This document shows, piece by piece, positions 31,222-41,701 of a DNA stretch of 64,000 nucleotides. The stretch is from Septoria linicola (lineage: Eukaryota; Ascomycota; Dothideomycetes; Mycosphaerellales; Mycosphaerellaceae). The stretch spans positions 4,030,001 to 4,094,000 of the forward strand of contig CP099418.1 in the NCBI GenBank assembly GCA_024114885.1, given 5' to 3'. The notes beneath the pieces were generated by a model that had not been told where the DNA came from, did not search any database, and saw only the letters and a program-made list of their open reading frames with translations. How positions within the stretch are numbered: the stretch's first letter is position 1; each line of letters starts with the position of its first letter. The position numbers were made by a program, and so were the translations under genes.

Positions 31222-31412
31222 CGGCGACTGACCGCACACATGAAGAGTCTATACACTTGTGAGGCTTTTCAATAGACTGAACAATATTACTTTCCAACCA
31301 TAGACAATGCCACCATTTCCAAATCCAGTCCATTCCAGTCCGGTTGGAACTGTAGCCTCCAACGCCTTCGCTGATACACAACGTCCAAAACATGACAAAA
31401 CGTGTGCAGACA

Positions 31413-32840
31413 TTACAGCCATATCACAGCAAAAATTGCCGCACTCAAACAGAGCACTGACGCCTTCACCCTGCCAGCGGCGGCTCCAGTCTGCTGAGGA
31501 GAACTGCCAGACGAGGTCTCAGACGGCTCTTGTCCACTTTCTTCTCCACTGCTCGCTCCAGCTCTCGAAGCTGTCGTACTATAACTTCCCGTCCCACCAG
31601 TTCCCGTTGGCACATCCAGACTTGTCTGAGTAACATGCACTCTTGGGCTAAACAACGTAACGCCTTCACTTGTCGTGTACGCTACACTCTCCCCCGCACC
31701 CTCAGATTCTACATTGACATCTCCATGCTCCGTTGTCAAGCCAGGGACTTGCGTGACTGGCTTGGCTTCTCCATCAACATACACGACTGCATGGGTCGGT
31801 TTGGCAGAATATGTCATGCCACTGATGACTGTCTTGAGCACGACCCGTGTTGTTGGTAGGGAGTACGTCGTGCCAGAGAGTACGGTCGCCGGCGCGCCGG
31901 CTTTGAGAGTCTTGGAGTGGATGATGTAGCGGGTAGTCCTTGCTGCAGCATTGGTGATCGTGGTAAGAGAGGGCCGTCCGCCTCCAGCGACAGGCTTGGA
32001 GTTTGGCACGTCATGCACTTGACTTTGCCGAGTTGGATTTGCTTGTATCGTAGGAGGTTGTGTTGGACCTTGCAGTGATTCGTCAGAGTGCTCGAGATGC
32101 GGGGTCTGCGGGATTGGCAGCAGGAGAGTGGTATGCGGGTTCTCGAGATGGGGTGCCTTTGGAGAATATCCGCCAGTGTCCAGGCTCGTCTGCGGAGTTT
32201 CCACTCTCGGGCTGTAAAAGGTTGGGAATCCAGTAAAGCAGGAGCAGCTTGTAGTGGGGGCTTTTGGTAACTTCAGCGAATTTTGAGGCCTCATTGTCTG
32301 AACGATCTCCGCGGGTGGCAGGCCCGTTGTGCAGTTGGCAGTCGCAGTGCTATCAGATGTGTTGTAGTGCGGCATCGAGGTGAGATTGCAGCCTCCGACA
32401 GGAACTGGATCTTCGTTTGCTTCCGCAAGCTCACCACACTTGCATACTATAGTCGGCTCGGGCGCGTTCGTCGTCATTGGCTTGTTGGGTTGCAGTAATG
32501 ATTCCTGTGTTCGCATAGTCTGGACAATTTGGGCAGGTGCGAGACCAGTGGAGCAGTCGGCTGATAGTGTGTTGTTACCAATTTCACAGTGTGGTGCAGA
32601 TTGAGAGCCATAGTTCCCATCAGGTGTAAATGTGCTCCAAGGACCGTATGCCGGCACAGTAGTCAGAACTGTTGTGACCTCGTGATGCACATCTGTGCTC
32701 TGCGCAGGCCCACCATATCCAACTACAGTATCGACATTGACGTTTACCCAGCTCTTGCCATTATCTATCACTGCCGCCGCCTCGAGCCTTGCTGTCAAGG
32801 CAAGTAATAATCCCCCGATCGCTTGCGCTGCGAGGACCAT
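31413..32840 (-). CDS. Secreted Ser/Thr-rich, probably GPI-anchored cell-surface protein with internal repeats
   Basis: 475 residues from the ATG at 32840 (GAAAATGG); the 11 codons upstream in frame lack ATG. The N terminus is a signal peptide (MVLAAQAIGGLLLALTARLE). The end has a small-residue site after a Ser/Gly-rich stretch, then a hydrophobic tail (ASVLCLSAAIFAVIWL), which fits a GPI-anchor signal. Two related Cys-containing units occur near residues 90 and 160, with CSTGLAPAQIVQTMR and CTTGLPPAEIVQTMR. A second pair is SPRVETPQTSLD and SPRVHVTQTSLD. The middle is Thr/Pro-rich and presumably O-glycosylated. I recognise no catalytic domain. A wall structural or adhesin-like role is an inference from composition alone. 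Confidence 0.65.
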   Translation of the reverse strand: MVLAAQAIGGLLLALTARLEAAAVIDNGKSWVNVNVDTVVGYGGPAQSTDVHHEVTTVLTTVPAYGPWSTFTPDGNYGSQSAPHCEIGNNTLSADCSTGLAPAQIVQTMRTQESLLQPNKPMTTNAPEPTIVCKCGELAEANEDPVPVGGCNLTSMPHYNTSDSTATANCTTGLPPAEIVQTMRPQNSLKLPKAPTTSCSCFTGFPTFYSPRVETPQTSLDTGGYSPKAPHLENPHTTLLLPIPQTPHLEHSDESLQGPTQPPTIQANPTRQSQVHDVPNSKPVAGGGRPSLTTITNAAARTTRYIIHSKTLKAGAPATVLSGTTYSLPTTRVVLKTVISGMTYSAKPTHAVVYVDGEAKPVTQVPGLTTEHGDVNVESEGAGESVAYTTSEGVTLFSPRVHVTQTSLDVPTGTGGTGSYSTTASRAGASSGEESGQEPSETSSGSSPQQTGAAAGRVKASVLCLSAAIFAVIWL

Positions 32841-33316
32841 TTTCTTCCAAGAATCCAGACGAGTGTGGTGCAACGTGCAGTATCACGCTTCCTCAGGCTG
32901 TCGCAGCGATACGAAGCGGTCACGTAGAGACTGGTAGCGATATAACGAATGTGGCGTCCGGAGGGTGTCAGAAGAGAGGTAGGAAATGTCCACCTACCTA
33001 GACCAAGACGCGACCTCGTCTTGGGAGAATTCCGCGCAGAGTCTGCGTGCTGGGTGCCAGCGCGCCATCGCCTGCTATTCGGAGCACTTGCGAGGCACCG
33101 CTAGGAGGCATTAGAACAAAGATTCGATGCTTGTTGCTGTGAAAGTTTGGATGGTTTAGCTGAAGTGTTCGGCAGCGGCAGTGTATGCAAAACTGTGATT
33201 GGCTATGTGCCTGAGAGCAGTCTTGGTCCTCGTATTCCCCTTCTTGTGCCATCACTTTCCGCTATTTTGGTTATGTCGCGGACAGACTGTACACATTCGA
33301 GAAGACATATCTAGAT
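32841..33316. other. Intergenic region
   Basis: About 475 bp upstream of the GPI-type gene and downstream of the amidase; both run on the minus strand. No gene or repeat seen. Confidence 0.4.
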
Positions 33317-35417
33317 CTATAATTTGCTGTCCATTTCTGCAGAGAGCGCTGCTATCTCGAGCATGAACTCCAAGGCTTCAATAAGCTTCTCGTCTTCATA
33401 CCTCCTCGCCATGAGCTGCAACGACACAGGCGCATCTTGGTACTTGGCCGGATCATCTACCACTGTCAGCACGTGTGCCAAAGATCAGGAGCGCGTTCCC
33501 TTACAGAGCTCGTGATTGTATTTGTCTTGTTCGTTTCTTGAAAGATATGTCAGATCGACGATATCTTCAGGGCCACAGGAAAGTCCGCTTGGAAACACAA
33601 GCGCGGGGAAATCGAGCAGATTCCATTGACTAACTAGTGTAGTTCCAGTATTTGGCAGTATTCAGGACAGGAGCCACACCTGGACCAACCGGACATAGAA
33701 CGACATCGACCATTAGATCTAGGATATCGCCAGCATCGACTTGCAGCAGAGTCGAAGACCCAGGAGTTGAAAGTCCAGTATTCACACTGTTCCAGTGCCT
33801 TGCATATGCTGCTTTGTACGCCTCTCGCTCGCAGGTCAGCTGCCAGACTTCTGGCAGACTCAAAGCATGCTTCTTGGGGCTGTGATTCAATATCCACTCG
33901 CTCATCGGTAATAAAGGTTCACCTGAAGCAGAGATAGCCTCTCGTTCCTCAGCTCCGCCATCGGCAAAGTACATTGATGAGATGATTCGCCAGGCCTCGT
34001 CATGCCTATATGCCGGGAAAGGAACAATATCGACATCTGGGTGCGATTGGAGCTTGTCAACGAGCGTCTCCATCCCGCGTAGTATAGGTGAATGCGGTCT
34101 GACGGTGCCATCGTCTGCAAGAACGCCAATCCGCAGCTTTCGCCGGTCGTCATCGCCGCGACGAAGAAGTGTTCCAGTCGACTGCGAGGCTGGCTCCTTC
34201 CAGGGGAGTGGAATCAGGCTGGGCTGGTAAAGCCATGGCTGTTGATCAATGATGGCTTTCATGAAGACCTTTACACCAGCTAGGCTAGTAGACATCGGAC
34301 CTACAACAGGCACGATCTGCTCCTCTCCAAGCATGGTGGCTGCGAAGCCGTCGAGGGGCAGGCGATATGTTGTTGGTCGCAGGCCATAGACGCCCTAGGT
34401 AGTTAGCAAGCCTCGCTCCGTGTCTGCTGAAAGTCTGAAGCAGGGCTTACATTATTCCCCGCCGGGCTTCGAATGCTCCCCCCTAATTGCGGTCAGCTTC
34501 CGAGCATTGGGCCACTATACGATGCCATCTTGTGGGGTATGTTGCGCCTCACTCACCAATATCAGTACCGATGCCCAAGCAGAAGCCCCGAAGACCGAGC
34601 AAAGCACCCTCGCGTGAGATCTGTCAACAATGATCTTCCAGGATTGAAGCAAGCCATACATGCTACTCACCTCCCGAGGAGGCCCCCGAATTGAGGCTGC
34701 GGTTGTATGGGTTCACGGTAACACCTAGGATATTCGTGGAGCACTCCAGATGCATAAGAGTCTGCGGCTCCGTGGTCCGCGCGAAGAATACAGCGCCACT
34801 GCGATGGAGCAATTTCAAGATTGAGGCATCGTCAGCTCCCAAACGGCCTACCCATGAAGCAAATCCTGCATTGAGGTCGAGTCCTTTCATACTTATGTGC
34901 CTGCAGTGGAGGTCAGCGATATCCACGTCACTCGTTGTTGACGATTAGGTCATCTCGGTGTGGACAGCAGAACGAGAAGGCCGAAAATTGCATGTACTGC
35001 TTACTCTTTGACACTAATGGGGAGCCCGTGAAGGATCCCGACGGGCTTGCCATGTTCCTTCAGATATTGGTCCAGATAGGTGATTCTTTCGATTGCACTT
35101 TCAGTTAGAAGCTCAGTAACACAATTGGTGAGCTTCTGCGCTAGTCCAGCACGTTGCAGAAATGCCGTCGTTACTTCTGCGCTGGATACTGTGCCATGTG
35201 AGAGCTCTCCCAGAAGGCTTTCGGTTGTCTTTTCAGTGATGTCGAGGACATCTGAGGAGAGCAGTTGAGACGGTAAGCCGGTGACATTGGAGGGAAGGCC
35301 GCGTGGTACTTCTGGTACAGCTGGTCGGACTGCATCGATAGTCTTCTCTCTATGCTGCCGGCGAGATTGTGCTATGCTTCGCCAGTCTGGCTTTGTTGCC
35401 GGGTTGAATGTAGCCAT
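33317..35417 (-). pseudogene. Amidase (AmdS-like amidase-signature family), apparently broken
   Basis: Six exons can be traced on the minus strand: 35005-35417, 34671-34900, 34557-34610, 34451-34482, 33505-34394 and 33317-33456. Amidase-signature enzymes hydrolyse amides with a Lys-Ser-Ser triad. All three regions are present: HGLPISVKE/H (Lys), NSGASSGGE (Ser) and GTDIG/GSIRSPAGNN (cis-Ser), so the fold was once complete. Two lesions stand out. First, the intron at 34611-34670 starts with GTGAGT, but the only frame-preserving end reads CG instead of AG. Second, ACTA is doubled at 33629-33636, which shifts the frame and makes a TAG (33630-33632) just where the family motif YTSQWNLLD should run; removing four bases restores it through to the natural stop. 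The other introns are normal. If both are real, the gene gives a product truncated by about 90 residues and mis-spliced. A sequencing error or strain allele is possible. The start is the ATG at 35417 (MATFNPATKPDW). Confidence 0.75.
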
Positions 35418-36448
35418 GTTTTGACAGAGTGTATCCTGCAGGGCAAGTTGATGCTGTGACACGATAGCTGCATATGCTCATGAGTGGAGTATATAGCTCA
35501 GAGCGGAAGTGAGGGAGGAAGATATCTTTCCGCGACTGCTCTACTGAATCATGTCGACGTACGGTAGTGCTTTGAAACAATGTCGCAAGACAGACGCGCG
35601 GAATGCATCAGCTTTTGAAGGTCAAATCCTACCTTTGGCCAATCGCTCGTGGTAACGACAGACAAGATTCGTCCTGCGATCCTGTGATAGGCATGATAGG
35701 TGAGGGCTAATCCGTCAGGCCAAGCGAAGATCGCGGGTTCACGCTTGCCATTGCCTGTCGTGGAATGGTGCACAAGCTGCATAAGCTGTGGTACCAATGG
35801 AAGAGGTTGCGTACTTGACGAAGACCATCATGTCTTGTTGATACAGTATGCACTTCTTCTCCGGCGAGTCAATGCTAGTCAGGTGATTCGGCTGTGTGAG
35901 TGAGACGCGAGATGAGGTTTACGAGTCGAACAGTTGAGCCGAAGTCAATGGAGCAGTAACTTAGGGAGAAGTCTCGGATGTGGTCGGCAGGTGCAGACGC
36001 AGACGCAAGAAGACCTGTTCTCGAGTTCGATAGATCTCTCGGGATGGTGCCGGCATCGTTGGTGTTGCTGCACCTTTGTTTGATGTTGTGCCGCGCGAGC
36101 AGAGCAGCCACCATCTCAGAGGGACTAACTTAACTTTAGTCTAACTTAGTTAGCTCAGCTAACTACTAAGTTAGCACGAACCTCGGCCTGTCGTCGTTTC
36201 TGAGAGCTGCACGTATGCTTCTCACTCGGCTGCTGCCACCAAACGGTGCGGACAGGAATCACAGGATGCGTGAGGACGTACGTGCGTGCATCCGCCGCGG
36301 TCATGATCGACCTCGTTGCCAGACAGTACTTCGGTCCAGGTAGTCCGTCTTCGTAACGTTAGCTGTTGTATGCTGCCAGCTCCCTTGAAGCCCTTCCAAC
36401 AACCACAAAGTCCAAGTTATTGCAGTACTGCTTCGCGTAGCAGCTACC
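35418..36448. other. Divergent intergenic region with a small hairpin
   Basis: About 1 kb between the amidase and the acyl-CoA synthetase genes. No gene is evident; frames are under 85 codons. A TA-rich imperfect inverted repeat lies at about 36141-36174 (ctaacttag pairing with ctaagttag, inner arms ttagc and gctaa). It could be a fragment of a small transposon or just a hairpin. Confidence 0.4.
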
Positions 36449-38512
36449 ATGGCCCGTATGAATGCTTGATCAGATAGACACAAGAAGTCCTGCTTCCCTG
36501 ACTTACACCCCGCGCAGGTCTCCCACACCTCCCCATCTCCCTCCCCAAATTGACTGCTGGAACCGCCATCCCAGCAGCCGCTATCGCCGCTTATCTCAAT
36601 GGTCGCTATCAGTTGACGTCGGACGTGTGGGCCATCACCACCGCTATCTGGTACCAAATCTTCCTGAAGCGACTTGAGAAGCAGGACAAAATCAACGTCT
36701 TCTGGCGAGTTGAAGAGTTGGCCAAGTCACCCGCACAAGCTGGCAAGATCTTTCTGATTGTGCCCAAAGACGAGAATGAGCCCAATGCGCAAACCGAGTG
36801 GACATATGCCGAGGCATACGAGCTCACGCTCAAGTATGCACGCTGGCTGAAGGAAACGCATGGCGTGAACAAGGAGGAGATCATCGCCATCGACTTCAAG
36901 AACAAGCCGCAGTTCATCTGGCTGTGGTTCGCCTTGTGGTCGCTGGGTGCCATCCCTGCCTTCATCAACTGCAACTTGCGCGACAATGCCTTTATCCACT
37001 GCGCAAAGGTCTCTACCACGCGACTCTTGATTATCGATCCTGATGTCGCCGATGCGCTCACCGACGAGGGCACTGCTGCTTTCCAGCCCGATGGCAAGGG
37101 CAGGGCAATCGACTGTGTGGTACTCGATGCGCAGACGGAAGCCTCGATTGCATCTCTCGCCCCGTACAGAGCTCCCGACTCAGAACGATCCGGCATCACC
37201 GCAGCCTCTACATCACTGCTCATCTATACATCAGGCACTACAGGATTACCAAAGGCCGCGAACGTGTCCTGGACGAAGCCATTGTCAGGTGTTTACTTCT
37301 TCCCAAAGTTGCTCGGCATGAAAGCCGATGATCGCTACTATACCGCCATGCCATTGTACCACTCCTCCGCTTCTGTTCTGGGTGTCTGTCAGGCACTGGG
37401 GCCTGGCAGCACAATGGTCGTCTCGCAAAAGTTCTCGCCTAGAACACAGATGAAGCAGGTGACAGAGACCGGTGCTACCATCATGCAGTATATTGGAGAG
37501 ATGTGCAGGTACATGATTTCAAGCCCACCTACACCTTGGGACAAGGCACACAAGCTGAGATTGGCATTCGGAAACGGTATGCGCCCAGATGTGTGGCAGC
37601 GATTTAAGGACCGCTTCGACATTGGAACGATTGTGGAATTCTACGGTGCAACTGAAGGTCCCGGAGCATCCTTCGTGTACTCGAACAACGGCTTCTTACG
37701 AGGCGCTATTGGCAAGTCAGGACTGATCTCGCGGACGCTATTTGGAGGAAACCAGGCGATTCTCAGGCACGACCACGACACAGACATGCCATACCGCAGC
37801 CCCACCACCGGATTCTGCGAGCAGGTTGAGACAAACACGCCTGGCGAACTATGTTACTGGCTGGACCCTGCGAACGTGAACGACAAATTCCAGGGCTACT
37901 TTGGCAACGACAAGGCCAGCTCCAGCAAGATCATTCGAGACGTGTTCAAGAAGGGCGATGCGTACTACAGATCTGGCGATCTGCAGAGAAGAGACAGCGA
38001 TGGGCGATGGTGGTTCGTTGACCGCATTGGTAAGACTTCTCATCTTCGCACTGGCGCTCCCTTGCTGACCTCTCCCTACAGGGGACACATACAGGTGGAA
38101 GGGCGAGAACGTCTCGACGGCTGAAGTCTCCGAAGCCCTCGGCACACACGTCGCACTACAAGAAGCCAACGTCTACGGCGTGCAACTTCCCAACCACGAT
38201 GGCCGCGCTGGCTGCGCTGCAATCGGGTTATCAGAAGGCCAGAAGTTCGACGACAATCTTGGCACCGAGCTCGCGTCTCACGTTCGAAGACGACTGCCCA
38301 AATACGCCGTCCCGCTGTTCCTCAGGTTGATGAAAGAATTTGAGGTAACGGGTACCATGAAGCATCAAAAGGTGGCATTGAGAAACGAGGGCGTGGATCC
38401 GAGCAAGATGGGAGAAGATGAGATTTACTGGCTGCCTCCGGGTGATAACAAATATACAAGATTCACGCAGGCGGACTGGAAGAAGGTTGAAGGTGGACAA
38501 GCGAAGCTCTGA
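36449..38512 (+). CDS. FAT1: Very-long-chain acyl-CoA synthetase / fatty acid transport protein, FAT1-like
   Basis: Three exons: 36449-36455 (7 nt), 36518-38029 and 38082-38512, joined in frame to 649 residues. The tiny first exon (context ACCATGGCC) supplies MA and one base. Its GTATG donor pairs with CAG at 36515-36517 and gives MARLPHLPISLPKLTAGTAI, a plausible membrane-associated N terminus; without it the frame has no ATG at the right place. FATP-family enzymes activate long and very-long-chain fatty acids and aid their import, acting at the ER, lipid droplets or peroxisomes. The ATP/AMP motif is LLIYTSGTTGLPK near residue 239, followed by YTAMPLYHSSASVLG and EFYGATEG. The VLACS signature YRSGDLQRRDSDGRWWFVDR crosses into exon 3 with DTYRWKGENVSTAEV. 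Complete and intact. Confidence 0.9.
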
Positions 38513-38746
38513 TCGAGATGCAGAGACCGACAGGCAGGAGCAATGGTGTAGTTGCTTTCCTGTCATTTGAGCATGATTTGTACAGTGTCTGAGAGACAGC
38601 GGCTATCAGCATATGGTTAATTGTCAGAACTACTCAGCAAGTGAATCGAGGCGTTGAGATTTAATGCATGCCGCTTTACAGGACAGTCTGGGATGTTTGA
38701 TTATCTCTCTCAATCTGCTTGCACAGTTCGTCTTTGACCCTTGCGA

Positions 38747-41470
38747 CTACATAAAGTCGCTAGCCTGTTTCCTCCCACCTCCCGGTCCATTGCCAGCAAC
38801 CAAGTTCCTTCGGCTGGGATGAATGTGCGACTCGTCTTCTTGAGCCTTCGCCTCCGCTCGCTTTGGCGGTGGACCCCTTGGAGCAGGTGGAGACCGGGCT
38901 CCCGCAGACTCTGGACTGCTAGTATTCCTTCTTCGCTTGGTAGCTGGAGCACGTCTCGGGGGTGACTTGTTGTCGGAACTTGCACTTCTACCACGCTTCG
39001 GGCGAGGGGAGCGAGATGGTGACCGCTGGCGAGATTCTTTGCCTCGTGGCGGCGTGACGGAGCGGCTCAGTGTCCTGCCTCGGCGGCGTGGAGGTGGCGA
39101 TCGCGAATCGGATCCAGCACGAGCTCTACCATTCGCCTTGCGAGGCGGAGATCGCGATCTGGAGGGCGAGCTGCGATTCCTGCGTGGTGGCGTACGTGAT
39201 CGCGAGCGTGACGCCGAGCGATCACTGTAGCTGTCCTTCCTGCCGCGACGTGGTGGAGGGCTACGAGACACGCTATCATTGCGTCCTCGCCGAGCCGGCG
39301 GGGATCGAGAGTCGTATGAAGGTGACCTACGCCTTCGGGGTGGAGGTGAGCGGGAGAAAGACGCTGCCTTTCTGCCGTTCTTCTTTGGAGCCGGTGAACG
39401 GGAAATGCTACGTTCTTGGCCACGTCTGGGTGGCGTTCGTGACCGAAAACGTGATCGTGAGTCGGATCGCGAAGAATAGCTCGAGTAGCTGCTGTAGCTG
39501 CTAACGCTCTCGCTACGGCCCCTGCTTGGAGTCGGACTTCGTGCTGGCAAAGGCGCAGGAGCTGGCTTGGGCATATTCTTGAGCCATTCTCGCATGCCTT
39601 CTGTGAGCGCACCCTTGCCAATGGCAGTGAAGAAGTTGATGCTGAAACGAGTATTCTTCGGGTCATCTGTCGGGAACATGCCGGTAAGAGCAGTCTGCAA
39701 GCCATCTTCTTTGAAGCGGTCGACGAGCTTCTTCATGCCAAGGCCAGCCTCGAGCTCTTCGATCAAGATTTTAATGAAGATACGGCTCGAGCTCGTCGTG
39801 TCTTCCTCGTTGAGCTTGACAACATGAAACACCATCCAATCAATAGCGTCGGACGTCAAGAGATGACCAAAGAATTGCGCAATAATGCGCAGTCGGTTGG
39901 TTTCGAATCGATGTATCGTCTCGTAGTATTTGATGAACTGGTCTTGAAACAAGTCTTTCCACAGCCGATTGAGCTTGCAGAAACGCTCTCCGATCAGGCC
40001 AAAGAATTTGTTGAAGGTGCGTTCCTGGCTGCAGCATTCGATGATCATTGATGGGAGCTCGTCCTCTCTCCCGGCAGGCAGATTGATGCGCATCAGTTTG
40101 TGGCAGGCTTCTTCGAATGTGCCGGACGACATTATTGTTAGGTAAATCGATCGACGAAGGTTGACGAGGTCCGTGTTAGACTGGTCCTTGATCTCCAGTG
40201 CCTTCTCTTCCGCGTCATCCTCGTCGTCCTCGCTGCTCTCATCTGAATCTTCGTCTTCATCTTCATCGTCGCTGCCTTCCGCCTCTCCCAAGATTTCCGC
40301 CTTCAACTTCTTATATGCATCCTCATTGGCCTCAAAATCCGGATCGAATTTGAAGATATTGAGTCCATCTTCGGTCTTCAGCTTGTCATCGTCTAGAGAT
40401 GGCCTGTGCGTAATCTGATCCTCTTCCTCGACCAAGTCCAATTCTTCTTTCACGGCCAGATGATCCTTGTACTTATCCTTTCGAATCTGGAAAAGAACCT
40501 CGATCATGTACTGGACACGCTTGTCGATGTCGGCCTCGTGTAAGATTCCTCTAAACTGGTCGTACACGGCAAGAGCGATAGAAGAGTTCATTTCCTCAAT
40601 GTGGTGTCCAACTTCCTTCATGAGCCCGACTGCAATCTCCACACTGTCGTCAGTTGGCTTGTGCAGCAGCAGCAGAAGCATCTGCGCCGCCAGCATCTCG
40701 TGAGCGACCTGCTGGTTGATGAGATGAGCTATGAACGCAGTGCTGCTGTGGCACACACTCTTGTCGTTCCGCTTATACGCCTTGCGGAACTGAATGATGA
40801 GCCTGTTGATCAAAAGCTCACCAACCTGTGGTAGTTTTGTGTTCACAATGGCCACCATAGCAGCATATATGGGCGTGAATGGCAGACTGGCCGCCTGCGC
40901 TTTCATGATACTCCGACAAAACAAGCCCCGTCCACGGATGAGATTCTCATTGAACAGCTCAGGCACAATGTGTTTGATGTTTGAGACGTTGACCTTGTTG
41001 ATCAAGCCGTTAATGGATTTCTTCAGCGCCTCCCACGCCATACGCTGATACTCCTTCGAAGTTTTGTCCGTGATTTGCGCTTGCAGAGCCTTCAAGCGCG
41101 CAGGAGGGATGTACGTGCCACCTGATCGCATATTGAGCAGCTTATCGTACTCTGCCTTTGCTGCCGCCTGCTTCTCCTCGTCTGTCAGCGGCTTTGCTGG
41201 TGCCGCATCACCGTCCTTCTGACGCATTTCCAGTTGCCGCGCCCTTTCCTTTGCTCGAGCCCGGTCGACATCGCGCGGAAGAGGTCCTCCATTGCTCCTA
41301 GGCGGCGGTGGCGATCGTGAGTATGAGCGCCGTCGCAGCGCTGGCGGGTCTCGTCGAGGTGAAGGGGAACGTGATATCGAGCTACGCTTACGAGAGCCGC
41401 TTTCTGCAGCGTCGCCTTGCTGCCCGGCCTCTGGCGTGGGGAGCCGTACTGCAGATTCGACAACAGCCAT
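38747..41470 (-). CDS. CWC22: CWC22, pre-mRNA splicing factor
   Basis: 907 residues from the ATG at 41470; the frame is open 37 codons upstream. Cwc22 belongs to the spliceosome, is needed at catalytic activation and, in organisms with an exon junction complex, holds eIF4A3. The N terminus is Ser/Arg/Pro-rich. A MIF4G domain follows (about residues 120-330: GGTYIPPARLKALQAQI; AWEALKKSINGLINKVN; VPELFNENLIRGRGLFCRSI). An acidic linker (SDDEDEDEDSDESSEDDEDD) leads to the MA3 domain (about 450-560: LRRSIYLTIMSSGTFEEACH). The C-terminal 240 residues are a long RS-like domain built of RSPPPRRGRK-type units, much longer than in yeast Cwc22 and as expected for filamentous fungi. Convergent with the FAT1-like gene (about 230 bp between). 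Confidence 0.95.
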   Translation of the reverse strand: MAVVESAVRLPTPEAGQQGDAAESGSRKRSSISRSPSPRRDPPALRRRSYSRSPPPPRSNGGPLPRDVDRARAKERARQLEMRQKDGDAAPAKPLTDEEKQAAAKAEYDKLLNMRSGGTYIPPARLKALQAQITDKTSKEYQRMAWEALKKSINGLINKVNVSNIKHIVPELFNENLIRGRGLFCRSIMKAQAASLPFTPIYAAMVAIVNTKLPQVGELLINRLIIQFRKAYKRNDKSVCHSSTAFIAHLINQQVAHEMLAAQMLLLLLHKPTDDSVEIAVGLMKEVGHHIEEMNSSIALAVYDQFRGILHEADIDKRVQYMIEVLFQIRKDKYKDHLAVKEELDLVEEEDQITHRPSLDDDKLKTEDGLNIFKFDPDFEANEDAYKKLKAEILGEAEGSDDEDEDEDSDESSEDDEDDAEEKALEIKDQSNTDLVNLRRSIYLTIMSSGTFEEACHKLMRINLPAGREDELPSMIIECCSQERTFNKFFGLIGERFCKLNRLWKDLFQDQFIKYYETIHRFETNRLRIIAQFFGHLLTSDAIDWMVFHVVKLNEEDTTSSSRIFIKILIEELEAGLGMKKLVDRFKEDGLQTALTGMFPTDDPKNTRFSINFFTAIGKGALTEGMREWLKNMPKPAPAPLPARSPTPSRGRSESVSSYSSYSSYSSRSDSRSRFRSRTPPRRGQERSISRSPAPKKNGRKAASFSRSPPPRRRRSPSYDSRSPPARRGRNDSVSRSPPPRRGRKDSYSDRSASRSRSRTPPRRNRSSPSRSRSPPRKANGRARAGSDSRSPPPRRRGRTLSRSVTPPRGKESRQRSPSRSPRPKRGRSASSDNKSPPRRAPATKRRRNTSSPESAGARSPPAPRGPPPKRAEAKAQEDESHIHPSRRNLVAGNGPGGGRKQASDFM

Positions 41471-41701
41471 GTCGTTACACGGCTGGTTCACTTCAGCCGT
41501 TCGGCGCAGAATGTGACAAGTCCGAGGTGTTGATGTCGATGTGCAAAAGTTAACAGTAAGAAAAGCGGAACGGAGGGACACGCGAGTCAGGCGGGCTCAT
41601 TCACTCCGATCTTGGCAAATATGTCTTCTACATGGACGAAGCTATACGACACACTCATTGAGACCACAAAAGACTACTGGTACAGCATGCACAGTTCAGG
41701 C

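Noticed and set aside
39067..39705. 212-codon minus-strand frame and partners within the CWC22 RS domain
   Set aside because: Alternative frame of an Arg/Ser repeat; repetitive coding DNA often leaves other frames open.
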